Below, piece after piece: positions 28,214 to 36,563 of a stretch of DNA of 64,000 nucleotides. The notes beneath the pieces were generated by a model that was given only the letters and a program-made list of their open reading frames with translations, had not been told where the DNA came from and did not search any database. The stretch lies in contig JAJFTI010000029.1 of assembly GCA_021373115.1 (NCBI GenBank), positions 1 through 64,000 on the forward strand, given 5' to 3'. A program made the position numbers and the translations under genes. The stretch's first letter is position 1. Every line of letters starts with the position of its first letter. The DNA is from Eubacteriales bacterium (GTDB taxonomy: Bacteria > Bacillota > Clostridia > Christensenellales > CAG-138).

Positions 28214-29080
28214 GTGAATAAGATCGGACGCAAAATCAAAAAAGGCTGGCGCGCAATCACGCGCAGCAAAAAAGCGACCATAGGATTTTTCATGATCCTG
28301 ATCCTGATTTTGATTGTCATCTTCGCGCCATGGATCGCCCCGTATGAAGTGGACGAGATGAACACGGGACCGGTCTTTTCCAAACCCGCGCAGCAGCATC
28401 TGATGGGTACGGATCATTATGGACGGGATGTGTTCAGCCGGATTATCATGGGGACGCGCGTTTCCATGCGCATCGGCGTTGTGGTTACTCTGCTGGCCGT
28501 CCTTATCGGCGTTCCGCTTGGCCTTCTTGCCGGCTACCGCAACGATCTTTCGGGATCGTTCATTATGCGGACGGTCGATGTCATGCTGTGTTTTCCCTGG
28601 GTTATGGCGGCTTTGTGCGTAGCCGCGCTGATTGGCGGAGGGGAGAAGGTCATCATTATTTCCCTTGTATTTGCGTATGTGCCGACCTTTGTGCGGCTGA
28701 TGCAGGGCGTAGTACTCTCCGTGCGGGAACAGGAATTTGTCGGCGCCGCTCTGGTGACCGGCGAGAAGCAGATTTCAATCATCGGGCGCTACATCCTGCC
28801 GAACTGCATGGCGCCGCTGATTGTTGAGGCAACGCTGGTGATGTCCTTTGTGATCCTGGATGAAGCCGCCATCAGCTACCTTGGCGTCGGCGTTCAGCCG
28901 CCAACCCCCAGCTGGGGCGTGATGCTGAACGAGGGTTCGCAGTATATGTGGAACGCACCCTATCTCTCCATTTTCCCCGGTATTGCAATCGCGCTGACCG
29001 TATTGGGAATCAATCTGTTTGGCGACGGCCTGCGGGACATACTCGATCCCAGATACATGGGCGGCTTGAGGGAACTGTAA
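28214..29080 (+). CDS. Peptide/nickel-type ABC transporter permease (DppC/OppC)
   Basis: A 288-aa permease with an N-terminal OppC-type segment (KKATIGFFMILILILIVIFAPWIAPY), the LMGTDHYGRDVFSRIIMGTRVS motif and about five or six membrane helices. GTG at 28214 is preferred because GGAGGAG lies just upstream; the ATG at 28199 has no ribosome site. It pairs with the DppB-type permease at 32786 in one importer. Confidence 0.88.
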   Translation: MNKIGRKIKKGWRAITRSKKATIGFFMILILILIVIFAPWIAPYEVDEMNTGPVFSKPAQQHLMGTDHYGRDVFSRIIMGTRVSMRIGVVVTLLAVLIGVPLGLLAGYRNDLSGSFIMRTVDVMLCFPWVMAALCVAALIGGGEKVIIISLVFAYVPTFVRLMQGVVLSVREQEFVGAALVTGEKQISIIGRYILPNCMAPLIVEATLVMSFVILDEAAISYLGVGVQPPTPSWGVMLNEGSQYMWNAPYLSIFPGIAIALTVLGINLFGDGLRDILDPRYMGGLREL

Positions 29081-29083
29081 TCT

Positions 29084-30070
29084 ATGGAACAGAACATCTG
29101 TCTACGCGTAAACAATCTGCAGACAAGTTTCTATACGGACCGGGGGGTGATCCACTCCGTCCGCGGCGTGAGCTTTGACGTCCGAAAAGGCGAGATGCTC
29201 GGCATCGTCGGCGAGAGCGGATGCGGAAAAAGCGTTACGGCATTTTCGATTCTCAACCAGGTGAAACATCCCGGCAAAATCGACAGCGGAGAGGTCATCT
29301 TTCACGGCAAGGATCTGCTGAAGCTTTCCGAAAGTGAGATGCGGAAACTCCGGGGCAGCAGCATGTCCATGATCTTTCAGGAGCCGCTGACCGCGCTGAA
29401 CCCGTCCTTTTCCATTGGCTGGCAGATTGCGGAAGCCTACCGGATTCAGGGCGAAAAGGATAAGGCCGTCATCCGGGAAAGAACCATCGATATTCTCCGA
29501 AGGGTCAAGCTGCCGGAGCCGGAACTACGGATGAAGGAATATCCCTACCAATTCAGCGGCGGCATGCGTCAAAGGGCGCTGATCGCGCTCGCGTTGGCCT
29601 GCAAGCCGGAGCTTGTCTTTGCGGACGAACCGACAACGGCGCTGGATGTAACGGTGCAGGCGGAGATTCTGGACCTCATTGAAAGCCTGCAGGCGGAAAT
29701 GAACATGTCGGTTGTGCTGATTTCCCACAATCTCAACCTGATCGGCGAACGGTGCGGACGCGTGCTGGTTTTCTATGCCGGTAAAATTATTGAGGAAGCG
29801 GAAACGGCGGAGCTGTTCAAACATCCGGCGCATCCCTACACGGTCGGGCTTTTCGGTTCGCTGCTCTCCATTCATCAGGACGGAAAAGCGGATCCAAAAA
29901 CCATGCCGGGCGAAGTGCCGAACATGCTGGACGACATCCGGTCCTGCAGCTTTGCGCCGCGCTGCCCCTATGCGGAAACGCGCTGCTTTGAACGGGAACC
30001 CGAATTGGTTCCGGTCGGCCCGGGACATTATTACAGCTGCCACCGGCCTTTGAAGGGGGGTGCGAAGTAA
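29084..30070 (+). CDS. Peptide/nickel-type ABC transporter ATPase (DppD/OppD)
   Basis: A 328-aa ATPase with Walker A GESGCGKSVTAFSIL, signature FSGGMRQRALIALAL and Walker B LVFADEPTTALDVT. The C-terminal OppD/F region has the cysteine-rich Fe-S-like motif (SCSFAPRCPYAETRC). It powers uptake together with the following OppF-type subunit, whose ATG overlaps its stop codon (TAATG). Confidence 0.92.
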   Translation: MEQNICLRVNNLQTSFYTDRGVIHSVRGVSFDVRKGEMLGIVGESGCGKSVTAFSILNQVKHPGKIDSGEVIFHGKDLLKLSESEMRKLRGSSMSMIFQEPLTALNPSFSIGWQIAEAYRIQGEKDKAVIRERTIDILRRVKLPEPELRMKEYPYQFSGGMRQRALIALALACKPELVFADEPTTALDVTVQAEILDLIESLQAEMNMSVVLISHNLNLIGERCGRVLVFYAGKIIEEAETAELFKHPAHPYTVGLFGSLLSIHQDGKADPKTMPGEVPNMLDDIRSCSFAPRCPYAETRCFEREPELVPVGPGHYYSCHRPLKGGAK

Positions 30071-31053
30071 TGGAGGAACTGCTGCGAGTAGAACACCTGA
30101 AAGTACAGTTTCCGGTCTCCGAGTCCTTCAGCGGAAAGTTGTTTTCCCTTCGTAAAAAGTATGTTAAGGCGGTTGACGACGTCAGCTTCACCATCCACCG
30201 CGGCGAGGTTGTCGCGCTGGTCGGCGAGAGCGGCTGCGGAAAATCGACGATCGGGAAGTTTCTGGTTTCCCTCGTTGAGCAGACCAGCGGTGCGGTTTAT
30301 TACCGCGGCGAGGATATGCGCCAGAAAGGGAAGATGCAGTCCCTGCGCAGGAACGTTCAATACATCTTTCAGGACCCGTTCTCTTCGCTGAACCCGCGCA
30401 TGACGGTGCATACGATTCTTTCGCGCCCGATGCAGATCTTTCATCTGAGCAAAACGGACAAAGAGCGCGAAGAGAAGATACAGAAGCTGCTTCGCGAGGT
30501 GGGGCTCACGCCGGAGAACGCGCTTCGCTTTCCGCATGAATTTTCCGGCGGACAGAAGCAGCGCATCAGCATAGCCCGCGCGCTTTCGGTGGAACCGGAG
30601 CTGATCATAGCCGACGAGCCGACGGCCGCGCTGGATATTTCGATTCAGGCGCAGATACTCAAGCTGCTGATTCAGCTCAAAGAAACGCTGGGGCTGACCA
30701 TGCTGTTTATTTCGCACGATCTGGGCGTTGTGGAATATATCTCCGATCGAATTCTGGTGATGTATCTGGGCACGATTGTAGAGACCGGACCGACCGGAGA
30801 GGTTATAAAAAACCCGCTGCACCCCTACACGAAGGCGCTGCTTTCCGCGGTTCCCCATAATCCCCTGCAGGAGAAAAACGTGGAATTCCGCTTAACGGGC
30901 GATATTCCCAGCACGGTGAATATTCCAGGCGGCTGCAGGCTGCATCCAAGATGCCCGCTTGCGACGGAAGCTTGCAAAACCTGCGATGTAAAACTGGAAG
31001 ACGTTGCGCCCGGAAGGCAGGCGGCGTGCATCATGGTCCCCAAAATAAGGTAG
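30070..31053 (+). CDS. Peptide/nickel-type ABC transporter ATPase (DppF/OppF)
   Basis: A 327-aa ATPase with Walker A GESGCGKSTIGKFLVSL, signature FSGGQKQRISIARAL, Walker B LIIADEPTAALDIS and the C-terminal cysteine motif GGCRLHPRCPLATEAC. Overlaps the preceding gene by one base. Together the two ATPases form the asymmetric engine of the importer. Confidence 0.92.
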   Translation: MEELLRVEHLKVQFPVSESFSGKLFSLRKKYVKAVDDVSFTIHRGEVVALVGESGCGKSTIGKFLVSLVEQTSGAVYYRGEDMRQKGKMQSLRRNVQYIFQDPFSSLNPRMTVHTILSRPMQIFHLSKTDKEREEKIQKLLREVGLTPENALRFPHEFSGGQKQRISIARALSVEPELIIADEPTAALDISIQAQILKLLIQLKETLGLTMLFISHDLGVVEYISDRILVMYLGTIVETGPTGEVIKNPLHPYTKALLSAVPHNPLQEKNVEFRLTGDIPSTVNIPGGCRLHPRCPLATEACKTCDVKLEDVAPGRQAACIMVPKIR

Positions 31054-31111
31054 GGTAAGCCGCAGGATGCGGCAAAAATAAACAAAAGCGATATAGGAGG
31101 TAAGGAAGGCA

Positions 31112-32677
31112 ATGAGAAAAGAGACACTGAAAAGATTATGCTCCCTGATTCTGTGCTTAGTACTTGCGATCGGAACCGTTTTGACAACAGGGTGTGCAAA
31201 AACGGCTCCCGCGGAGAACGCCACGGAACCGGAAACCGCCGCCGAAGCCCCGACGGAACCAACCGACGATACCATTACCGTAGCGATCGATACGGAACCG
31301 ACACACCTTGCGTTGTCTGTTTCTCCGGACTATATCACCGTTTGGGTGACGAAGAACATCAACGACTTTTTGGTGCAGTACGATCCGGAAATGAAGCTGC
31401 AGTTCTCTGTTGCGAAACGGATCGACCGGATTGACGACAAAACCTATGAATTCGAAATCCGTCCCGGCGTATTGTTCCATAACGGCCGCGAGGTGAAAGC
31501 CGACGACGTCAAATTCTCGCTGGATTACATTATGGATCCAAACAACGGCTCGTCCACGGCTTCCTACTTCACGTCCCTGGATCGCGTGGAAGTGACGGGC
31601 GACTATACGGGCGTTATCTATCTGAAAGAGCCCTACGCGCCCTTTGTCAGCAGGCTGAGCATGGTGCCCATCATTCCGAAGGAGTGCGCGGACACGCTGA
31701 AAACAAGCCCGGTCGGCTGCGGTCCGTTCAAGTTCAAGGCCTGGAACAAGGATCAGGATATTGAACTGGTGCGCTTTGACGACTATTGGAAGGAAGGCTA
31801 TCCCAAGGCCGCTGGTCTTACCTTCAAGTTCATCAAGGAATACAACACCATGCACAACGCGTTCTTAGCGGGAGAAGTGGATATTCTTCTGTGGTCCAGC
31901 TTCACGGATATCGCTATCTGGGACGGCACCGAAGGCGTCCACCCGCAGGCGACCAACCTGTTCGATTCCTTTATCCTTGTTTACAACACGCAGGTGGAAC
32001 CGTTCAACAATCCGCTGGTCAGAAAGGCGATCGCGCTTGCGCTCAACAAGCAGGAGCTTATCGACCTGACCTCGCAGGGATATGGCAAGGTGCTGGATCA
32101 GCCGGTCTATCCGGGCACGTACTTCTACAACGACGCGGCGTCCTACACGCAGGACATTGAAGCGGCGAAAGCGCTGCTTGCGCAAGCCGGTTATCCCGAT
32201 GGATTCACCTGCTCGCTCAAGGTGCCCAACACCGTTCAGGAAGGCGGCTGCGGGGACGTCATTCAGGCGCAGCTGAAGAAAATCGGTATCGACTGCCAGC
32301 TGGAGAAGATGGAAGTCAGCGTGTTTATCGACGCGGTCTGGACGAAAAAGAACTTTGAAATGTGCGTAACGGGCGACGGCTCCGAAGGAGAACCGGATAC
32401 CTGGCTGTCCCGCTGGATCAAGACGGGCGCGGGCAACAACGTTGGCTCCTACAGCAATCCCGAGCTCGACGCGTTGATTGCACAGGGCGCGGCCGCCTCG
32501 ACCGACGAAGCGCGCAAAGAAGCCTATGACAAAGCGTTCCTCTTAATGCGGGACGAACAGCCGATTACCTTCCTCTTTGGCGGGTATCTGTATTCGGCGC
32601 TGCAGGACAACGTACAGGGCCTGCAGGGATATGCGAACTGGTGGTTCGACTTTGACGGCGTGTACAAGACGAAATAA
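31112..32677 (+). CDS. Peptide/nickel-type ABC transporter substrate-binding lipoprotein
   Basis: A 521-aa SBP_bac_5 family receptor. The lipoprotein signal is LCSLILCLVLAIGTVLTTGC, followed by an acidic linker and the DppA-like fold (YEFEIRPGVLFHNGREVKADDVKFSLDYI, VRKAIALALNKQELIDL). Members bind oligopeptides, nickel chelates, glycan fragments or other small solutes. The gene order here is C-D-F-A-B rather than the common A-B-C-D-F. AGGAGGTAAGG precedes the start. Confidence 0.9.
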   Translation: MRKETLKRLCSLILCLVLAIGTVLTTGCAKTAPAENATEPETAAEAPTEPTDDTITVAIDTEPTHLALSVSPDYITVWVTKNINDFLVQYDPEMKLQFSVAKRIDRIDDKTYEFEIRPGVLFHNGREVKADDVKFSLDYIMDPNNGSSTASYFTSLDRVEVTGDYTGVIYLKEPYAPFVSRLSMVPIIPKECADTLKTSPVGCGPFKFKAWNKDQDIELVRFDDYWKEGYPKAAGLTFKFIKEYNTMHNAFLAGEVDILLWSSFTDIAIWDGTEGVHPQATNLFDSFILVYNTQVEPFNNPLVRKAIALALNKQELIDLTSQGYGKVLDQPVYPGTYFYNDAASYTQDIEAAKALLAQAGYPDGFTCSLKVPNTVQEGGCGDVIQAQLKKIGIDCQLEKMEVSVFIDAVWTKKNFEMCVTGDGSEGEPDTWLSRWIKTGAGNNVGSYSNPELDALIAQGAAASTDEARKEAYDKAFLLMRDEQPITFLFGGYLYSALQDNVQGLQGYANWWFDFDGVYKTK

Positions 32678-32690
32678 CGTTCGCGCAATT

Positions 32691-32726
32691 GCTGTTCCGG
32701 CCTCGATTTTCAGAGGCCGGAACAGC
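32691..32726 (+). other. Strong intercistronic hairpin after the binding-protein gene
   Basis: A perfect 14-bp stem (32691-32704 with 32713-32726) around an 8-nt loop, without a T-run. It lies between the binding-protein gene and the second permease gene, so it probably stabilises the upstream mRNA or lowers read-through. Confidence 0.65.
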
Positions 32727-32785
32727 CCAAGACTGACGTTTTGTTCGAATTAAAATTCTAAGATCTGAAGGCGAGGCAAACAGAA

Positions 32786-33742
32786 ATGCTGAAATATATC
32801 GTCCGGAGGCTGCTGCTTATCATACCGATCGTACTCATTGTTAGTATTTTGGTATTCCTCGTCATCAAAATGATTCCGGGCGACCCGATTACGATTATGT
32901 TTGGCAAAAACGCAAATGCCGAACAGATTGCCTATGTAAAAACGCTCTATGGACTGGATAAACCGCTGACCGAGCAGTATTTTACCTGGGCGGGCAACCT
33001 GCTGCGCGGCGACTGGGGCAGCTCCATTCAATCCGGCGAGCCGGTATTCCAAATGATTATGGAACGCATGCCCCGCACGATCGCGCTCTGCTTTTGCGGC
33101 ATCCTCGTTGCGCTGGTCATTTCCATTCCCACCGGCGTGGCTTGCGCGCGCCGCCACAACAGCATGCTGGATCTGTCGCTGACCATCATGAACCTGACGT
33201 TTATCTCGATTCCGGGGTTCTGGCTAGGAATGATCTTCATGCTCATCTTCTCCGTGAAACTCCGGCTGCTTCCGACATCCGGCTATGTTTCCGCACAGGA
33301 GAGCCTGACCGGGTGGATGCAGTGCATGATTCTGCCAACCATTACGACGGCGGCCACGTTCTTTGCGTCCCTTTCCCGTCTGATGCGTTCCAGCATGCTG
33401 GAGGTGCTGCAGCAGGACTATATCTCCCTAGCGCGGATCAAGGGAAACACGAACGGCAGGGTCTACTATATTCACGCCCTGCGCAATTCGCTGATTCCGC
33501 TCGTTACGAACATCGGCCTGACCATGGGCTATCTGATGGGCGGCGTCGTCGTGATTGAAAAGGTGTTTGCCTATCCGGGTCTGGGACTGCTGCTGATCAA
33601 CTCGATTACGCAGCGCGACTATCCGCTTATTCAGGGCATTCTGTTGATCTTTGCGATCATCATCGTTGTGATCAACCTGCTGACGGATCTGGCTTATATG
33701 CTGATTGATCCGAAGATACGGTTTGGATATAAAAAAACATAA
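32786..33742 (+). CDS. Peptide/nickel-type ABC transporter permease (DppB/OppB)
   Basis: A 318-aa permease starting LKYIVRRLLLIIPIVLIVS with GDPITIMFGKNANAEQIAYVK (the OppB N-terminal extracytoplasmic region). Six or so helices follow, and ALRNSLIPLVTNIGLTMGYLMGG is the EAA-type loop that contacts the ATPases. It completes the importer. Confidence 0.9.
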   Translation: MLKYIVRRLLLIIPIVLIVSILVFLVIKMIPGDPITIMFGKNANAEQIAYVKTLYGLDKPLTEQYFTWAGNLLRGDWGSSIQSGEPVFQMIMERMPRTIALCFCGILVALVISIPTGVACARRHNSMLDLSLTIMNLTFISIPGFWLGMIFMLIFSVKLRLLPTSGYVSAQESLTGWMQCMILPTITTAATFFASLSRLMRSSMLEVLQQDYISLARIKGNTNGRVYYIHALRNSLIPLVTNIGLTMGYLMGGVVVIEKVFAYPGLGLLLINSITQRDYPLIQGILLIFAIIIVVINLLTDLAYMLIDPKIRFGYKKT

Positions 33743-33760
33743 GAACGCGAGGTACATGGT

Positions 33761-34075
33761 ATGAGACGATTTGGCCAGCATGCCGTACTAAAGGACGATA
33801 TGATAGAAACATACACAGCGCTTCACGCCGCCGTCTGGCCGGAGGTGCTGGAGGTGATCCACGCGTGCAATTTGGTGAACTATTCGATCTATCGATCCGG
33901 CAGAGAGCTGTTTGCGTATTTTGAATATGTTGGCAGCGATTACGAAGCCGACATGCGCCGCATGGAGCAGAGCGAAGTGATGCAGCGCTGGTGGACGCAT
34001 ACAAAGCCTTGTTTCCTGCACCACGACCGGCAGGAATATTATATGGATTGGAACGAAATCTTTCACCTGGCATAA
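33761..34075 (+). CDS. L-rhamnose mutarotase family protein
   Basis: A 104-aa alpha/beta (dimeric ferredoxin-like) protein. It matches the RhaM/YiiL family by its start (GQHAVLKDDMIETYTALHAAVWPEVLEVIHACNLVNYSIYR) and by LFAYFEYVG and a late Trp-Trp pair. The family interconverts alpha and beta anomers of L-rhamnose or related 6-deoxy sugars. No other rhamnose gene is seen here, so the substrate may be another sugar. It begins 18 nt after the permease gene. Confidence 0.82.
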   Translation: MRRFGQHAVLKDDMIETYTALHAAVWPEVLEVIHACNLVNYSIYRSGRELFAYFEYVGSDYEADMRRMEQSEVMQRWWTHTKPCFLHHDRQEYYMDWNEIFHLA

Positions 34076-34097
34076 TGCAAAGACTGGAGAACAAGTC

Positions 34098-34469
34098 ATG
34101 TACGGAAAAAAGGTCTGGTTCTTTCCGGATGGAGAGCGCCCGCCGATTGGTGATTTTGAGCTGATCGGACACGAATCCTACGTTGTGCTCAACCCGAACG
34201 ATCGGGACGCGCATTTATCTTTTACCGTCTATTTTGAGAACGAGCCGCCCATTGAAAACATATCCGTCCTGGTGGCGGCGCAGCGCGTCGGCTGTTTTCG
34301 CACCCATGATCCGGAGCAATTCGGCGGAATCACGCTGCCGGTCGGGCGGCAGTACGCACTCAAGATCGAAAGCGACGTGCCGGTCGTCATTCAGTACGGA
34401 CGGCTTGACACACGCCAGCAGAACATGGCGTTTTATACCACGATGGGGTATCCCTGCGTCGAGCCATGA
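34098..34469 (+). CDS. ASRT-superfamily (sensory rhodopsin transducer-like) small-molecule-binding protein
   Basis: A 123-aa all-beta protein matching the family named after Anabaena sensory rhodopsin transducer: KVWFFPDGERPP at the start, FELIGHESYVVLNPND, and VIQYGRLDTRQ near the end. No rhodopsin is present. In Firmicutes this family occurs in carbohydrate loci and is thought to bind sugars or similar ligands; that role here is inference. The gene lies between a mutarotase-like gene and a deacetylase gene. Confidence 0.8.
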   Translation: MYGKKVWFFPDGERPPIGDFELIGHESYVVLNPNDRDAHLSFTVYFENEPPIENISVLVAAQRVGCFRTHDPEQFGGITLPVGRQYALKIESDVPVVIQYGRLDTRQQNMAFYTTMGYPCVEP

Positions 34470-34484
34470 AGCGAGGAGTCAGCA

Positions 34485-35390
34485 ATGAAGAGTAAACCGA
34501 CTTATGTTTTGTTTGGTATCGACATGGAAACGGATGTGGGCAGCTTTACGCCGTTCTATGAGGGCACGAAGCACGGCACGCCGCTGTTGATCGATCTGTT
34601 CGCGAAGAGGGGCGTGAAAGCCACCTTCTTTTTCACCGGGGACTGCGCGCGGCAGAATCCGGATGTGGCGAGAATGGTTGCCGAAAGCGGAAACGAAGTC
34701 GGCTGCCACTCCCTGTATCATGAAACGATCGGGGACGAACTCTTCCCGATTCCCGGCGTAAAGCCCCTGCTCGATCATGAGGTGAAACCACGGCTCGACC
34801 TCTGCAAGCAATGGGTATCGCAGGCCGCCGGCGTAGAGCCGAAGTCGTTCCGCTGTCCGCGCCTTTGGGGTTCCACCGCGGTGGTAAACGCGCTTGAGGA
34901 GCTCGGGTTTACCTGCGACGTGACCTATCCGATGTATTTCTACCGGGAACAGTTTTCCCCCTATCATCCCTCACGCGACGACTGGACGAAGAAGGGCGAC
35001 AGCCCGGTTTTGGAAGTACCCAACTTTGCGGATATGGTCATGGAGAGCAAAGACCCCGGCCTGGAGCGGGACCGCGACCAGTGGCCGCTGTTCCGGACGG
35101 AGGGAGGGCTCTACATGCTCGAACGCGCACGGGAGTTCCTGAACTTCTGCGATCAAAAGCAGATACCGCGCGTGCTTGCGTTTTACCTGCACCCGTGGGA
35201 GTTCTGGCCGATGGAGAAGTCGTATCACTTTGGCGAAGCGACCGTCATTCCGGATGAATTCATAACGATGAACTGCGGCGAAAAAGCGCTTGCCGAACTG
35301 GATGTGATGATCGGCGGGCTTCGCGGCATGGATGCGGTTTTTGTGACGGCAGGCATGCTTGCCGATCTTTTTGCGGAGGATAAACCATGA
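34485..35390 (+). CDS. NodB-type polysaccharide deacetylase family protein
   Basis: A 301-aa carbohydrate-esterase 4 fold protein. The Asp motif reads GIDMETDVG, followed by KATFFFTGD and the metal pair HSLYH (His-x3-His), then SFRCPRLWGS. There is no signal peptide, so it acts in the cytoplasm. This favours a small imported substrate (deacetylation or deamidation, as in cytoplasmic PuuE-type relatives) over cell-wall glycan. The stop codon overlaps the next start by 4 nt. Confidence 0.85.
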   Translation: MKSKPTYVLFGIDMETDVGSFTPFYEGTKHGTPLLIDLFAKRGVKATFFFTGDCARQNPDVARMVAESGNEVGCHSLYHETIGDELFPIPGVKPLLDHEVKPRLDLCKQWVSQAAGVEPKSFRCPRLWGSTAVVNALEELGFTCDVTYPMYFYREQFSPYHPSRDDWTKKGDSPVLEVPNFADMVMESKDPGLERDRDQWPLFRTEGGLYMLERAREFLNFCDQKQIPRVLAFYLHPWEFWPMEKSYHFGEATVIPDEFITMNCGEKALAELDVMIGGLRGMDAVFVTAGMLADLFAEDKP

Positions 35391-35914
35391 AGAAGATTGA
35401 GGTTTTTGAACTGTCGGAAGAAGCCTTCTCGCCCTTTGGGTCAATTCTTCAAACGGAAGGCAGGGCGTTCTGCGGGGAAACGGGGGTTTATCAGTGGTAT
35501 GAAAAGCAGGCGCAGGTGGACGGCGCCGAGACGGTTTCAATCAATTTGCTGGTTACGCACATGCGCCCGTACGTCGGGGAGCGGTTTGAGGCCCACGAAC
35601 GTACGACCGAAACGATTTTGCCGCTTACCGGCGGTGTGATCGTTGCCGGCATGCCCGCCGGCGAGCCGGATGCCGAAAAACTGCGCGCCTTTTATATTCC
35701 GGTGGGCAAGGGCGTTTCCTGGGCCAGGGGGGCCTGGCACTATGCGCCTTACCCGATAGACGGCGACGCAACCTGCGCGGTGGTTTTCCGGCACGGAACC
35801 GGCGCGGACGACGCCGTGTTTGCAAATCTTCCGGAACCGGTTGTATTCCAATACGAAGCGGGCGAGCCGGGCGGTACAAAATCACGGGCGGGAGCGCGAA
35901 AAACAAAAGCATAA
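35387..35914 (+). CDS. Ureidoglycolate lyase (AllA) family protein
   Basis: A 175-aa cupin-like protein of the AllA family (FxPFGxIL near the start, ERTTETILPLTGGVIVAGMP, VSWARGAWHYAPYPID). AllA releases urea from ureidoglycolate in allantoin breakdown. None of the other core allantoin genes is present, so a related ureido or amide substrate is possible. It overlaps the deacetylase gene (ATGA), is last in the LacI-controlled operon, and is followed by a terminator. Confidence 0.8.
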   Translation: MKKIEVFELSEEAFSPFGSILQTEGRAFCGETGVYQWYEKQAQVDGAETVSINLLVTHMRPYVGERFEAHERTTETILPLTGGVIVAGMPAGEPDAEKLRAFYIPVGKGVSWARGAWHYAPYPIDGDATCAVVFRHGTGADDAVFANLPEPVVFQYEAGEPGGTKSRAGARKTKA

Positions 35915-35953
35915 ACCTGCAGGCCGCAGGCCGGCAGGCTTGGCTTCGCTTTT

Positions 35954-35987
35954 TAGCAGGAACATAGCTTTGTTTCTGCTATTTTTT
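35954..35987 (+). terminator. Terminator of the LacI-controlled operon
   Basis: An 11-bp stem with one G-T pair (35954-35964 with 35971-35981) followed by TTTTTT. It overlaps the 3' end of the converging minus-strand gene. Confidence 0.8.
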
Positions 35988-36542
35988 ATTTGCGTATGCC
36001 TGCAGGCGCATCGAAAGCGCGGTTGCCGACGAATGCATGAATTTGAACGCGAGAAACCCAATCACCAGGTTTGTCGCAACCGTGGCAATCAGAGTTTCCC
36101 AAATTCCGAAATTGCTCAGCGCATAAACCCGGCATAGAATCCATACGGTCGGAATCGCGGTCAGAACGGCTGTTAGGATTCCGGGTGTATAGCCTTTGAA
36201 CAGGATAACATCTCTTGAATGCAGAAAGAGTGAAGTAAAAGGCGTTAACGCCATAAAGCCGAACCAGATCAGATATGAATCGAAGAGGACGGAAAGCAGG
36301 GTAAGCAGCGCAATCAGAAAGAACTGGATGCCAATGCCAATGGAAGCGGTTTCCGTAATCGGGGACGCGGCATATCCGGCCGAATCGAAGAGATGGAGGC
36401 CAAAGGGCTTGACCTTCGGCCAAAGGCTTCTGATTTTGTCGTTATACCGGATGGCCCATGCCTTGATCAAAAGAATTTCTTCGAACTCATGCACCATGAA
36501 TAGTGCCACCGCGAACCAAACAAGACCTTCCAACGTTTTCAT
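35979..36542 (-). CDS. HXXEE-domain membrane protein
   Basis: A 187-aa protein with four or five hydrophobic segments and the name-giving His-x-x-Glu-Glu motif (FMVHEFEEILL) near residue 20. Further conserved His residues occur in the second helix pair (GLHLFD, FLHSRD). The HXXEE family is a putative membrane metal-binding family of unknown function. AAGGAGG lies just upstream of the ATG on the minus strand. Confidence 0.75.
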   Translation of the reverse strand: MKTLEGLVWFAVALFMVHEFEEILLIKAWAIRYNDKIRSLWPKVKPFGLHLFDSAGYAASPITETASIGIGIQFFLIALLTLLSVLFDSYLIWFGFMALTPFTSLFLHSRDVILFKGYTPGILTAVLTAIPTVWILCRVYALSNFGIWETLIATVATNLVIGFLAFKFMHSSATALSMRLQAYANKK

Positions 36543-36563
36543 ATACGCCTCCTTCTATGCAGA

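Noticed and set aside
26623-28383. Minus-strand open frame of 586 codons across the amidohydrolase
   Set aside because: The plus-strand frame has the full metal-site set; the minus frame is His/Arg-rich without domains.
33761-34075. L-rhamnose utilisation locus
   Set aside because: The mutarotase-like gene stands alone without rhamnose isomerase, kinase or aldolase.
35387-35914. Complete allantoin degradation pathway
   Set aside because: Only an AllA-like gene is present; allantoinase, allantoate amidohydrolase and ureidoglycolate dehydrogenase are not found here.
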